Shown piece by piece: positions 25,806 to 34,075 of a DNA stretch of 64,000 nt (position 1 is its first letter; the number at the start of each line of letters is the position of its first letter). The DNA is from HXMU1428-3 sp965215715 (lineage in GTDB: Bacteria; Pseudomonadota; Alphaproteobacteria; Rhizobiales; HXMU1428-3). Location: the NCBI GenBank assembly GCA_965215715.1, contig OZ244129.1:1922001-1986000 (forward strand), read 5' to 3'. Both the position numbers and the translations under genes were made by a program. The notes under the pieces were generated by a model that saw nothing but the letters and a program-made list of their open reading frames with translations, was not told where the DNA came from and searched no databases.

Positions 25806-25973
25806 ATGGAAACCTATACGCTTATGCGTCAATTTGCTGACAGCTGGGGGCTGGTTTACATGATGGCGGTTTTTATTGCCGTTGTTATTTATGCCTTCCG
25901 GCCAGGCTCTAAAAAATATTATTCTGAACAAGCTCAAATTCCCCTCAAAGAGGAGCAAAATAAAGATGTCTGA
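25806..25973 (+). CDS. ccoQ: cbb3-type cytochrome c oxidase subunit IV (CcoQ)
   Basis: This 55-residue protein has a single transmembrane helix (LVYMMAVFIAVVIYAFRPGS) after METYTLMRQFADSWG, then a charged tail. Size, position between ccoO and ccoP, and the RPG following the helix are typical of CcoQ, which stabilises the oxidase. GGGGGG lies eight bases before the ATG. The stop overlaps the ccoP start by 8 bp, so the two are coupled. Confidence 0.93.
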   Translation: METYTLMRQFADSWGLVYMMAVFIAVVIYAFRPGSKKYYSEQAQIPLKEEQNKDV

Positions 25974-26832
25974 TATTAAAGAAGTCGATGAAGTTACCGG
26001 CACCACAACAACTGGCCATGAGTGGGATGGTATTTATGAGCTGGACACGCCCATGCCGCGGTGGTGGTTGTGGACAATGTATGCCACCATTGTTTGGGGT
26101 GTCATTTACATGGTTTTGTACCCTGCTGTTCCCTTACTTAAGGATTATACAAAAGGCACTTTGGGGTATTCTAGCCGGGCTGAAGTTGCTCAAAGCATTG
26201 CTGATGCGGCCAAAGCCCAATCTGGCTTGCGTTCAAAATTAGAGGCTGCCTCTTTGGAACAAATCAAGGCTGACCCGCAATTGTTTTCTTTTGCCAAAGC
26301 GGGCGGCAAGGCTGCCTTTAAAGTGAATTGCGTGCAGTGCCATGGCTCTGGTGCGGAAGGGGCCAAAGGCAACCCGAACCTGAATGATGATGACTGGTTA
26401 TGGGGCGGGTCTTTAGAAGACATTCATGATACCATCAAGCACGGCATTCGGTTTGAGCAAGATGATGATACGCGCACATCTGATATGCCGGCCTTTGGTA
26501 AAGATGAAATGTTAACTGAGGCACAAATCAATGATGTGGGCGCCTTTGTATTGGCTCTTTCTGATGCAAGCGCACAAAAAACTGAGTCTGGAACAAAACT
26601 TTATGCAGACAATTGTGCATCTTGTCATGGTGATAAGGGCCAGGGTAATCGTGAATTTGGGGCGCCTGCCTTGAACGATAAGATTTGGCTCTATGGGGGT
26701 GATAAAGCAAATGTTACACAAAGCATTCATTCATCCCGGCACGGGGTGATGCCCGCTTGGGCGCACCGCCTTGACAAGCTGACCATTAAGCAATTGGCCA
26801 TTTATGTGCATGCACTAGGTGGCGGAGAATAG
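25966..26832 (+). CDS. ccoP: cbb3-type cytochrome c oxidase subunit III (CcoP)
   Basis: CcoP is a diheme cytochrome c that brings electrons to CcoO and CcoN. The 288-residue protein begins with a cytosolic segment and one helix (WWLWTMYATIVWGVIYMVLY). Two heme motifs follow, NCVQCHGSGAEGAKG and NCASCHGDKGQGNREFG, each with a downstream axial Met (TSDMPAFG and HGVMPAWAHR). The start at 25966 is supported by AGGAG inside ccoQ; an upstream frame to 25876 overlaps ccoQ wholly. A terminator-like hairpin follows at once. Confidence 0.97.
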   Translation: MSDIKEVDEVTGTTTTGHEWDGIYELDTPMPRWWLWTMYATIVWGVIYMVLYPAVPLLKDYTKGTLGYSSRAEVAQSIADAAKAQSGLRSKLEAASLEQIKADPQLFSFAKAGGKAAFKVNCVQCHGSGAEGAKGNPNLNDDDWLWGGSLEDIHDTIKHGIRFEQDDDTRTSDMPAFGKDEMLTEAQINDVGAFVLALSDASAQKTESGTKLYADNCASCHGDKGQGNREFGAPALNDKIWLYGGDKANVTQSIHSSRHGVMPAWAHRLDKLTIKQLAIYVHALGGGE

Positions 26833-26898
26833 GGAAATTGGGGGGGAGAGGTCTTTTTGATGATCCTCCTTACCTCTCCCCCCTTTTCCCTATCTTTT
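26831..26898 (+). terminator. hairpin terminator or attenuator between ccoP and ccoG
   Basis: GGGGGGAGAGGT (26841-26852) pairs with ACCTCTCCCCCC (26872-26883), and outer AGGGAAA and TTTCCCT can add to the stem. ATCTTTTTTAT follows. It ends ccoNOQP and probably lets only some transcripts continue into ccoGHIS, whose products are needed in smaller amounts. Confidence 0.85.
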
Positions 26899-26919
26899 TT
26901 ATAATTATTGGAAAAGTGG

Positions 26920-28410
26920 ATGAACATAAAATCTGCAGTTGAACGATTTGACGTTCAAGCCGTTAATAAAGACGGCTCGCAAAAGCTGTTTCAGCCGACA
27001 AAAAAAATCTACCCCAAAAGGGTTGATGGGCCCTTTCGCCAGTTAAAATGGCTGATCATGACCGTGACGCTTGCCGTTTATTACATCACCCCTTGGCTGC
27101 GTTGGGACCGGGGAGAATTTGCCCCCGATCAAGCTGTGTTGGTGGATTTAGCCCATAGACGATTTTACTTTTTTTTCATTGAGATTTGGCCGCAGGAATT
27201 TTTCTTTGTGGCAGGCCTCTTGATCATGGCTGGTATTGGTTTGTTTTTACTCACCTCGGTTTGGGGGCGGGTGTGGTGTGGCTACACGTGCCCGCAAACA
27301 GTGTGGGTTGACCTGTTCTTGGTGGTCGAGCGCTATTTTGAAGGTGACCGCAATCAAAGAATGAAGCTTGATAAAGCAGCTTGGTCGTTTGATAAAATAA
27401 AAAAGAAGCTGTCTAAACATATCGTTTGGTTGTTGATTGCCTTGGCCACAGGCGGGGCTTGGATTTTTTATTTTGCTGATGCGCCTACTTTGGCGCGGAG
27501 TTTTTTAAGTTTGCAGGCGCCTTTGGTGGCCTATTCTACTGTCTTTATTTTAACCTCTACAACCTATATTTTGGGTGGTTTTATGCGCGAACAGGTATGC
27601 ACCTATATGTGCCCGTGGCCGCGCATTCAAGCGGCTATGTTGGATGAAAAAAGCCTGGTTGTGACATATAATGATTATAGAGGTGAACCACGGACTGCCC
27701 ATCGCAAACAAGCTACGGTCGATGGACAACCTCTTGGAGATTGTATCGATTGCAATAAATGTGTGGCCGTTTGCCCTATGGGTATTGATATTCGCGATGG
27801 GCAACAGATGGAGTGCATTACGTGTGCTTTGTGTATTGATGCCTGCGATGGGGTGATGGAAAAGATTGGCAAACCACGCGGGTTGGTTTCTTACGCCACT
27901 TTGGAAGAATATGACAAGGCCAAAGCGGGCACCCCGGTGGAAAAACATGTGCCGATTTTGTTTCGTCCTAGAACATTGTTATACTCTGCCATCTGGTGCT
28001 TAATTGGGCTTTCTATGGTGTTGGTGCTTGCCACCCGCAGCCGGTTGGATGTTAATGTTTTGCACGACCGTAATCCGCTTGCCGTGCAGTTAAAAGATGG
28101 CTCTGTGCGTAATGGCTATACGGTTAAAATTTTGAATATGGAGCCCAAACCGCATAAAGCTTTGTTCAAAATGGAAGGGTTTCCAAACGCAAAACTGCGG
28201 ATTGAAAATTTTGGCCCTCAAACTTATGTTTCAGGCCAAGACATTGAATTAGACCTGGCGCCCGATCAGCTCAGGGTTTTAAAAATTTATGTTACGGTAC
28301 CGCCAGAATTTTTACCCAAATCTGATCTTGATTTTCAATTTGAAGCAAAGATTCCGCAAACAAATGACGCCCATGTAACGGCAACACGGTTTCATTTGAG
28401 AAAACGATAA
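26920..28410 (+). CDS. ccoG: cbb3 oxidase assembly cupric reductase CcoG (FixG/RdxA)
   Basis: CcoG is a membrane-bound iron-sulfur protein which, by family knowledge, reduces Cu(II) to Cu(I) for oxidase assembly. The 496-residue protein has several helices, CGYTCPQTVWVD, a ferredoxin pair (CIDCNKCVAVCPMGIDIRDG and ECITCALCIDACDGVMEKIG), and a C-terminal Ig-like domain. An in-frame TTG at 26908 exists; the ATG at 26920 with GGAAAAG upstream is chosen. It starts the second half of the cco cluster. Confidence 0.95.
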   Translation: MNIKSAVERFDVQAVNKDGSQKLFQPTKKIYPKRVDGPFRQLKWLIMTVTLAVYYITPWLRWDRGEFAPDQAVLVDLAHRRFYFFFIEIWPQEFFFVAGLLIMAGIGLFLLTSVWGRVWCGYTCPQTVWVDLFLVVERYFEGDRNQRMKLDKAAWSFDKIKKKLSKHIVWLLIALATGGAWIFYFADAPTLARSFLSLQAPLVAYSTVFILTSTTYILGGFMREQVCTYMCPWPRIQAAMLDEKSLVVTYNDYRGEPRTAHRKQATVDGQPLGDCIDCNKCVAVCPMGIDIRDGQQMECITCALCIDACDGVMEKIGKPRGLVSYATLEEYDKAKAGTPVEKHVPILFRPRTLLYSAIWCLIGLSMVLVLATRSRLDVNVLHDRNPLAVQLKDGSVRNGYTVKILNMEPKPHKALFKMEGFPNAKLRIENFGPQTYVSGQDIELDLAPDQLRVLKIYVTVPPEFLPKSDLDFQFEAKIPQTNDAHVTATRFHLRKR

Positions 28411-28455
28411 TTGAGCCTTAGTTAAAAGATTAGTTAAACGAAACGAGCAATCCCG

Positions 28456-28962
28456 ATGTCTTTTGATCAAGAACCTTCTTTAGTTGATAAGCCAAAATTT
28501 ACTGGCCGGCATATGATCAGCCTCATTGTGGCTTTTTTTGCTGTCATCCTCATAGCCAATTTAACGATGGTGTTTTTTGCCTCCAAAAGCTGGACAGGCT
28601 TGGTGGTGAAAAACAGTTATGTCGCCAGCCAAAACTTTAATAAGGACATTGCAGCCCAAGAAAAGTTTGAAAAAAATGGCTGGCAAGGCAATATGGAGGT
28701 TGAAAAGGGTGTGTTTTCTTTTCGCTTAACCAGGGCTGGACAAGGGATTGATGGTTGCCAAGTCATTGGTGATTTGCAGCGCCCTGTGAGTGAGCATCAA
28801 GATTACAAGCTTGTGTTCAATTCACAAAGCCCTGGGACCTATCAGGCCCGCCGTTCTTTAAAGCCTGGGCGTTGGAACTTGTTGTTAAAAGCACAATGCC
28901 CTGATGTTGCCGGCACATATACACAGCACTATCAATTTACAATCTCTTCATCAGCTTCTTAA
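28456..28962 (+). CDS. ccoH: cbb3 oxidase assembly protein CcoH (FixH)
   Basis: This 168-residue membrane-anchored protein has one helix (HMISLIVAFFAVILIANLTM) followed by SWTGLVVKNSYVASQNFN, the FixH signature, and a periplasmic beta domain. FixH is needed early in cbb3 assembly, and its exact biochemical role is not settled. It lies 45 bp after ccoG and 12 bp before ccoI. Confidence 0.93.
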   Translation: MSFDQEPSLVDKPKFTGRHMISLIVAFFAVILIANLTMVFFASKSWTGLVVKNSYVASQNFNKDIAAQEKFEKNGWQGNMEVEKGVFSFRLTRAGQGIDGCQVIGDLQRPVSEHQDYKLVFNSQSPGTYQARRSLKPGRWNLLLKAQCPDVAGTYTQHYQFTISSSAS

Positions 28963-28974
28963 GGGGCGTGATTT

Positions 28975-31317
28975 ATGAGCCTTTCTGATTGTTCACAGAC
29001 ACTGGAGCCTACCGCTCGCGCGAAGCCTATGGGCGGTGTGATTTCCGGCAAGCAAAAAGATGACCGGCTGGCCCCTTTTATTCAAAGCTTTCAAGAAGGG
29101 AAACCCAGTGTAACCTTCAACAAGCTGACCTTTGTTGTGCCCAATATGAATTGTGCTGGTTGCATGCGCAAAATTGAGCAGCACTTTGCAGGCGATAAAG
29201 ACCTTTCTAATGTGCGGGTTAATTTGAGCCGTAAGGAAGTGATTTTTACTTGGCCGCAAAAGCGCGCTCTGCCCCCCCAATTTGGGCAATCTTTGTTAGA
29301 CACTTTGGCCGCTTTGGGATTTGAAGCGCGCCCGTTAATGGACCGGGCCGGGTTTGACCAACATGATGCTGAATTGCGCCAACTTGTTTGGTGTTTGGCT
29401 GTGGCCGGGTTTGCTGCGGCCAATGTGATGTTGCTTTCCGTTTCTGTTTGGTCTGGGGCGGATGGCGCAACGAGAGATTTGTTTCACTGGCTTTCAGCTT
29501 TGATTGCTTTGCCAGCCATTGTCTATGCGGGGCGGCCCTTTTTTCGCTCTGCCTTGCAAGCGCTTAAAGTTGGCCAAGTGAATATGGATGTGCCGATTTC
29601 TTTGGCTGTGATCTTGGCTGGCGCGTTGAGTTTGTTTGAAACCATCAATCATGGTGAGCATGCTTTTTTTGATGCGGCTGTGAGTCTGCTGTTTTTCTTG
29701 CTTATAGGGCGCACCCTGGATCGTATGATGCGGGCACGTGCCTTTCATGGGGTCAAACAGCTGATTGCGCTGAAAACTGAGATTGCTCAAGTGATAGAAA
29801 CAGATGGGTCCCTCACTTCTATGGCGATTGCTGACATTCAGCCTGGTATGCAGGTTTTTGTGCGCCCGGGTGAGACAATCCCGATTGATGGTAAGGTGAT
29901 TGATGGGCGCAGCGATGTGGATTGGTCGTTGGTGACCGGTGAATCGCTGCCGCAAATAGCTGGTCGCGGAGACAAGCTTTATTCAGGGCTTTTGAACCTT
30001 TCTGGCCCGCTGACCATTGAGACCCAAGCGGTGGCGGAAAATACGTTGCTTTCTGAAATTGTGCGCTTGATGGAAGAGGCACAATCTCAGGCGCCGCGCT
30101 ATCGGCAATTGGCTGACCGGGCTGCCTCTGTTTATGTTCCGGTGGTGCATTTGGCGGCCGCTTTAACCTTTATTGGTTGGATGTTATATGGTGCCTCTTG
30201 GCAAGATGCGCTTTATACAGCGATTTGCGTGTTGATTATCACCTGCCCTTGCGCCTTGGGGCTGGCTGTGCCGGTGGTACAAGTGGTGGCCAACTCAATT
30301 GCCCACAGGCGCGGTGTTTTGATGAAAGATGGTGCTGCGCTGGAAAAATTGAGCGAAATTGACACTGTTGTTTTTGATAAAACCGGCACTCTTACCCTGG
30401 CTACGCCGCATCTGGTGAATCGCGCGTTTGACCTTGAGGGCTCTTATCTGGATGGAAAGCCTTTGCAAGAAGGGGCGTTACTAGGTGCTGCAGCAGCTTT
30501 AGCGCGTCAAAGCTTGCATCCACTGTCACAAGCTTTAAGCGGGGCGCTTGAGACGGCAAAGATTTCCCCTCAATGTGTGCACGATGTGCAAGAGCACCCG
30601 GGCCTTGGCTTATCAGGCACTTGGCAGGAGGGTGACTTGCGCCTTGGCTCTGCTCAGTGGTGCGGGGTTGAGGTGGAGGAAACTGACAAGGATGAGGGCT
30701 TTTTAAGTTTATTTGTGTCTTATAAGGACAAGGATGGTAACCTTGGCTATGGGCGCTTTTATTTTGAAGACCAGGTGCGCGCTGGATCACAAGAGGTGAT
30801 TGCGTTCTTTAAACAACAAGGCATAGACCTTCATTTATTTTCTGGGGACCGGGAGGCGGCGGTAGCCCGGTTGGCGGATGAAGTTGATATTTCCTCTTAT
30901 TGTGCGGGCATGAAACCGGATGACAAGGCCAAGATGATTGCAAAACTTAACGCGAACGGCCACCGGGTGTTTATGGTTGGAGATGGGATTAATGACGGCC
31001 CGTCTTTAAAGGCGGCTAGTGTTTCTCTTTCCCCGGCAAAGGCAAGCGAAGTGGCGCAGGTTTCTTCTGGATTTGTGCTGATGCAAAACAGTTTTCAACC
31101 CCTGATTTCGCTTTATAAGTTAGCCAAAGCCTCTCGCAGATTGATCGGGCAAAACTTCTTTTTGGCATTTATTTATAATGCGATTGCTATACCTGTGGCG
31201 ATTATGGGGGGTATTACACCTATTATCGCGGCCCTTGCCATGTCTGGCTCTTCAATTGTGGTGATGCTGAACGCTTTGAGGTTAAATTTGATGTTCCCTT
31301 CTAAAGAAGAGAAATGA
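28975..31317 (+). CDS. ccoI: copper-exporting P1B-type ATPase CcoI (FixI)
   Basis: CcoI moves copper across the membrane for delivery to the CcoN active site. The 780-residue protein has an N-terminal HMA domain (VPNMNCAGCMRKIEQHF), eight predicted helices, the actuator loop motif VTGESLPQ, the ion-binding ITCPCALGLAVPVVQV, the phosphorylation site VVFDKTGTLTLATP, HPLSQALSG and GDGINDGPSLKAA. The first 45 residues before the HMA domain are polar and unassigned. It lies between ccoH and ccoS, as in other cco clusters. Confidence 0.96.
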   Translation: MSLSDCSQTLEPTARAKPMGGVISGKQKDDRLAPFIQSFQEGKPSVTFNKLTFVVPNMNCAGCMRKIEQHFAGDKDLSNVRVNLSRKEVIFTWPQKRALPPQFGQSLLDTLAALGFEARPLMDRAGFDQHDAELRQLVWCLAVAGFAAANVMLLSVSVWSGADGATRDLFHWLSALIALPAIVYAGRPFFRSALQALKVGQVNMDVPISLAVILAGALSLFETINHGEHAFFDAAVSLLFFLLIGRTLDRMMRARAFHGVKQLIALKTEIAQVIETDGSLTSMAIADIQPGMQVFVRPGETIPIDGKVIDGRSDVDWSLVTGESLPQIAGRGDKLYSGLLNLSGPLTIETQAVAENTLLSEIVRLMEEAQSQAPRYRQLADRAASVYVPVVHLAAALTFIGWMLYGASWQDALYTAICVLIITCPCALGLAVPVVQVVANSIAHRRGVLMKDGAALEKLSEIDTVVFDKTGTLTLATPHLVNRAFDLEGSYLDGKPLQEGALLGAAAALARQSLHPLSQALSGALETAKISPQCVHDVQEHPGLGLSGTWQEGDLRLGSAQWCGVEVEETDKDEGFLSLFVSYKDKDGNLGYGRFYFEDQVRAGSQEVIAFFKQQGIDLHLFSGDREAAVARLADEVDISSYCAGMKPDDKAKMIAKLNANGHRVFMVGDGINDGPSLKAASVSLSPAKASEVAQVSSGFVLMQNSFQPLISLYKLAKASRRLIGQNFFLAFIYNAIAIPVAIMGGITPIIAALAMSGSSIVVMLNALRLNLMFPSKEEK

Positions 31318-31399
31318 GTTTTTCTCAAGTGACTTGCATCATGCCTTAACATCTATGGTAAGGTATACTCAGGCCTTGTTTACTGAAGAAAGAATCGCA

Positions 31400-31549
31400 A
31401 TGAGCAATTTGCTCCTTCTTATACCGCTGGCGTTGATCTTAGGTTTTTTGGGATTGATGGGCTTTTTGTGGGCGCTGAAACATAATCAGTTTGATGATAT
31501 GGAGGGGCCGGCTCACCGTATTCTGGATGATGAAGATAAGCCGTTGTAA
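31400..31549 (+). CDS. ccoS: cbb3 oxidase maturation protein CcoS
   Basis: The 49-residue protein has one N-terminal helix (LLLLIPLALILGFLGLMGFL) then WALKHNQFDDMEGPAHRIL, the strongly conserved CcoS signature, and an acidic tail. It is required for cofactor insertion into CcoN. An upstream frame to 31334 is possible, but the ATG at 31400 follows AAGAAAG and gives the family start. It ends 8 bp before the convergent hybrid kinase. Confidence 0.94.
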   Translation: MSNLLLLIPLALILGFLGLMGFLWALKHNQFDDMEGPAHRILDDEDKPL

Positions 31550-31557
31550 GCCCCTTT

Positions 31558-33921
31558 TTATGATGCTTGTTTGTTTTCCTGATCACATTCTGGATGGTTG
31601 CGCCACTTTTCTAGAAGTTCTTGCAGCTGTTCGGTTTCGAACGGTTTGGGTAAATGGTCGTCCATTCCAGCCTTGAGGCACTCTTCTTTATCGCAAGCAA
31701 ATGCATTGGCTGTCATGGCAATGATTGGGACAGCTTGAGAAATACTATTGGTTTTTTTATTTAAATAATTACGGATCTTTTTGGTTGCGCTAAAGCCATC
31801 GATCTCAGGCATGTGGATGTCCATTAAGATGTAATCAAGTGTTTTGCCGTCCTCATTTAACTGAACAACCTTATCAAAAGCATCTTGGCCGTTGGTTACA
31901 TGGATCACCTGCATTCTTAATCTTTTTAGCAAAGTGCTGGCAAGCAGTGCGTTAATTTCATTGTCCTCTGCCAATAAAACACGCCCATAACTGTTTGCCC
32001 CTTTTTGCTCGTTATCAGAGGGTTCTTCAGATGAGAGCTGGTTTGATAACAATGAGGTGGATTTTGCATGGTCTTCTTTTAATCTGGCAAATAATGAGAC
32101 TGCCCGTACAGGCCGGGTGAGATAGGCATCAATTCCTTTTTCCTGCAAATCAGGGAACTCGCCGCGTGCAGCAATATCCAGAACCACAATTTTAATAGGT
32201 GCTTGATCGTTATTGTGACTTTTTAGATTGCTTTCCAGCTGATTGGAGAGCTCTTGGCCTGTTTCATGCGCTGTGGCGCCATCTAAAATCAGTACGTTGA
32301 AAGGGTCTTGGCTTTCTTTGTGACTTTGTATTTGCTCCATGGCTTGTGTTGGGGGGCAATACACAGCATTCATGCCAACAGAGGTAAGCGTTTGTGCCAT
32401 GGCCTGCATTTCAATTGTTAAATCGCCAACAATGAGAATGTTATGTTTTTGTCCGGGCAATTGCTTGGATGAATATAAGCCTTGGTCTTTTTCCTTACTG
32501 GCCAGTTCAAACTTAAGTTCAAATTCAGACCCTTTATCCAAGGTTGATTGAACACTGATTGCCCCGTTCATCTTTTCAACGATACGTTTTGTAATGGCTA
32601 GCCCTAAACCGGTGCCTTCAAATTTTCTGGCATGGGATTGGTCGGCTTGCTCAAATTCTCCAAAAATGTTTTTTTGCGCTTGAGGCGAAAGGCCTATGCC
32701 TGTGTCACGCACGCTGATATGAACCCCATGGCTATATTGCTCAGCTTGGTCTTGCTCTGCTCTTTGTCCTTGATGGCTGATTTTAACAGTGATGCCGCCT
32801 TGGTCAGTGAATTTTATCGCGTTGCCAATCAGGTTGGTTAGAATTTGGCGAATGCGGACTTCGTCACCTAAAAAGGTTTGCGGTAAGTTTGGATCGATGA
32901 TGGAGGCAATCTCAAGATCTTTATCATGCGCGCGCGGGGCCAACAGTTCAATGACAGATTGCGCGATCTCTCTTAAGTCAAAGGGTTGGTGATCTAGCTC
33001 TAATTTACCGGCTTCGATTTTTGAAAAATCAAGCACTTCATCTATTAACGACAACAGGCTTTTGGCTGATGAATTAATGGACCGGCAATAGGTTTTTTGA
33101 TCTGGTGTTAAGCTTGTGTCCATCATCAAATTTGTCATGCCCAGAATACCATTCATGGGTGTGCGGATTTCGTGGCTGATGGTGGCTAAAAACTGGCTCT
33201 TTGCTTTGTTGGCAGCCTCTGCTTGGTCGCGTGCTTCTTGCAATTCATCTTCAGCTCGTTTTTGGTCTGTAATGTCATGAGCGATGGATTGGATTTCTGA
33301 GATTTCAAGTTCATCATCAACAACAGCGAACTCCTCCCATAAATACCAACGGTTGCCGTTATATGTTGCTAATTGTTGTTGATATTGACGCTGGCCTTGG
33401 CCTGGTTCAAAAATTAGCTCCGGGCTGTCTTGGCCATCAAGGACTTGAGGTGTGAAAATGTGTCCTACTACTGATTCTTCATGGGGGGCAAATGTGTCAT
33501 GAAAAGCTTTGTTGGCATAGGTTATAATGCCTTCTCTATCTCGCCGGATGATGATGTCGTTTTGACTGTCTAATAGGTCTTTATAACGGGCCTGGCTGTC
33601 GCTTATTTCCCATTGAATATCGCTGACTTGTTCAAGCTTTTTGTTTAAGTCTGATAAGTGCTGTGCTTTTTCCTGTTTTCTTTCTTTGATCTGTTCCGCC
33701 CAATTGATCATAAGAAGGCTGATTACTGTTAAAGTGAACGAAGCAAGCATCAAGCCTTGCCAATTAATTGAGACGAACATCACAAATCCATAAGCAGCTA
33801 TGCCTACCATGGTGAGTGCCGTTAACAAGGCAATCGCGGCTGTGGCCAAAATCATATGGGTTAGAGAAATTGGTTTAAGCTTTACAGACCAATGCTGCCT
33901 ATTTTGATCTTGATTATTCAT
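31558..33921 (-). CDS. membrane hybrid histidine kinase with PAS and receiver domains
   Basis: Domains in this 787-residue protein are two closely spaced membrane helices (about 20-75), a short coil, a PAS domain (about 110-220), HisKA with FLATISHEIRTPMNGILGM, an ATPase domain (NLIGNAIKFTDQGGI, DTGIGL, GTGLGLAITKRI), a divergent receiver-like domain (about 500-620), and a canonical receiver near the C-terminus (VLLAEDNEINALLAST, YILMDIHMPEIDGFSA). The order is that of BarA-like or Luq-like kinases. No histidine phosphotransfer domain is seen, so a separate partner is expected. The gene is convergent with ccoS. The signal sensed is unknown. Confidence 0.9.
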   Translation of the reverse strand: MNNQDQNRQHWSVKLKPISLTHMILATAAIALLTALTMVGIAAYGFVMFVSINWQGLMLASFTLTVISLLMINWAEQIKERKQEKAQHLSDLNKKLEQVSDIQWEISDSQARYKDLLDSQNDIIIRRDREGIITYANKAFHDTFAPHEESVVGHIFTPQVLDGQDSPELIFEPGQGQRQYQQQLATYNGNRWYLWEEFAVVDDELEISEIQSIAHDITDQKRAEDELQEARDQAEAANKAKSQFLATISHEIRTPMNGILGMTNLMMDTSLTPDQKTYCRSINSSAKSLLSLIDEVLDFSKIEAGKLELDHQPFDLREIAQSVIELLAPRAHDKDLEIASIIDPNLPQTFLGDEVRIRQILTNLIGNAIKFTDQGGITVKISHQGQRAEQDQAEQYSHGVHISVRDTGIGLSPQAQKNIFGEFEQADQSHARKFEGTGLGLAITKRIVEKMNGAISVQSTLDKGSEFELKFELASKEKDQGLYSSKQLPGQKHNILIVGDLTIEMQAMAQTLTSVGMNAVYCPPTQAMEQIQSHKESQDPFNVLILDGATAHETGQELSNQLESNLKSHNNDQAPIKIVVLDIAARGEFPDLQEKGIDAYLTRPVRAVSLFARLKEDHAKSTSLLSNQLSSEEPSDNEQKGANSYGRVLLAEDNEINALLASTLLKRLRMQVIHVTNGQDAFDKVVQLNEDGKTLDYILMDIHMPEIDGFSATKKIRNYLNKKTNSISQAVPIIAMTANAFACDKEECLKAGMDDHLPKPFETEQLQELLEKWRNHPECDQENKQAS

Positions 33922-34075
33922 TTTACTGACTACGCACCACTATTAATTTTTTTCAGCTTAGAGAAAGACTGTTTAAATTAACCATAAGAGCGTTTTAAAA
34001 ATGCTTACCATTGCTGCAAAAACAGCCTCTGAGGTGAGACAAAGGGTAGAAATGAATATTATGGTAAGTTTTTTA

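Noticed and set aside
31318..31399. Longer N-terminus for ccoS from 31334
   Set aside because: The extra residues are not part of the CcoS family, and the ATG at 31400 has a better ribosome site.
34004..34068. CTTACCAT and ATGGTAAG inverted arms followed by T-run
   Set aside because: The arms are short and about 50 bases apart, and no plus-strand gene ends there; not a convincing terminator.
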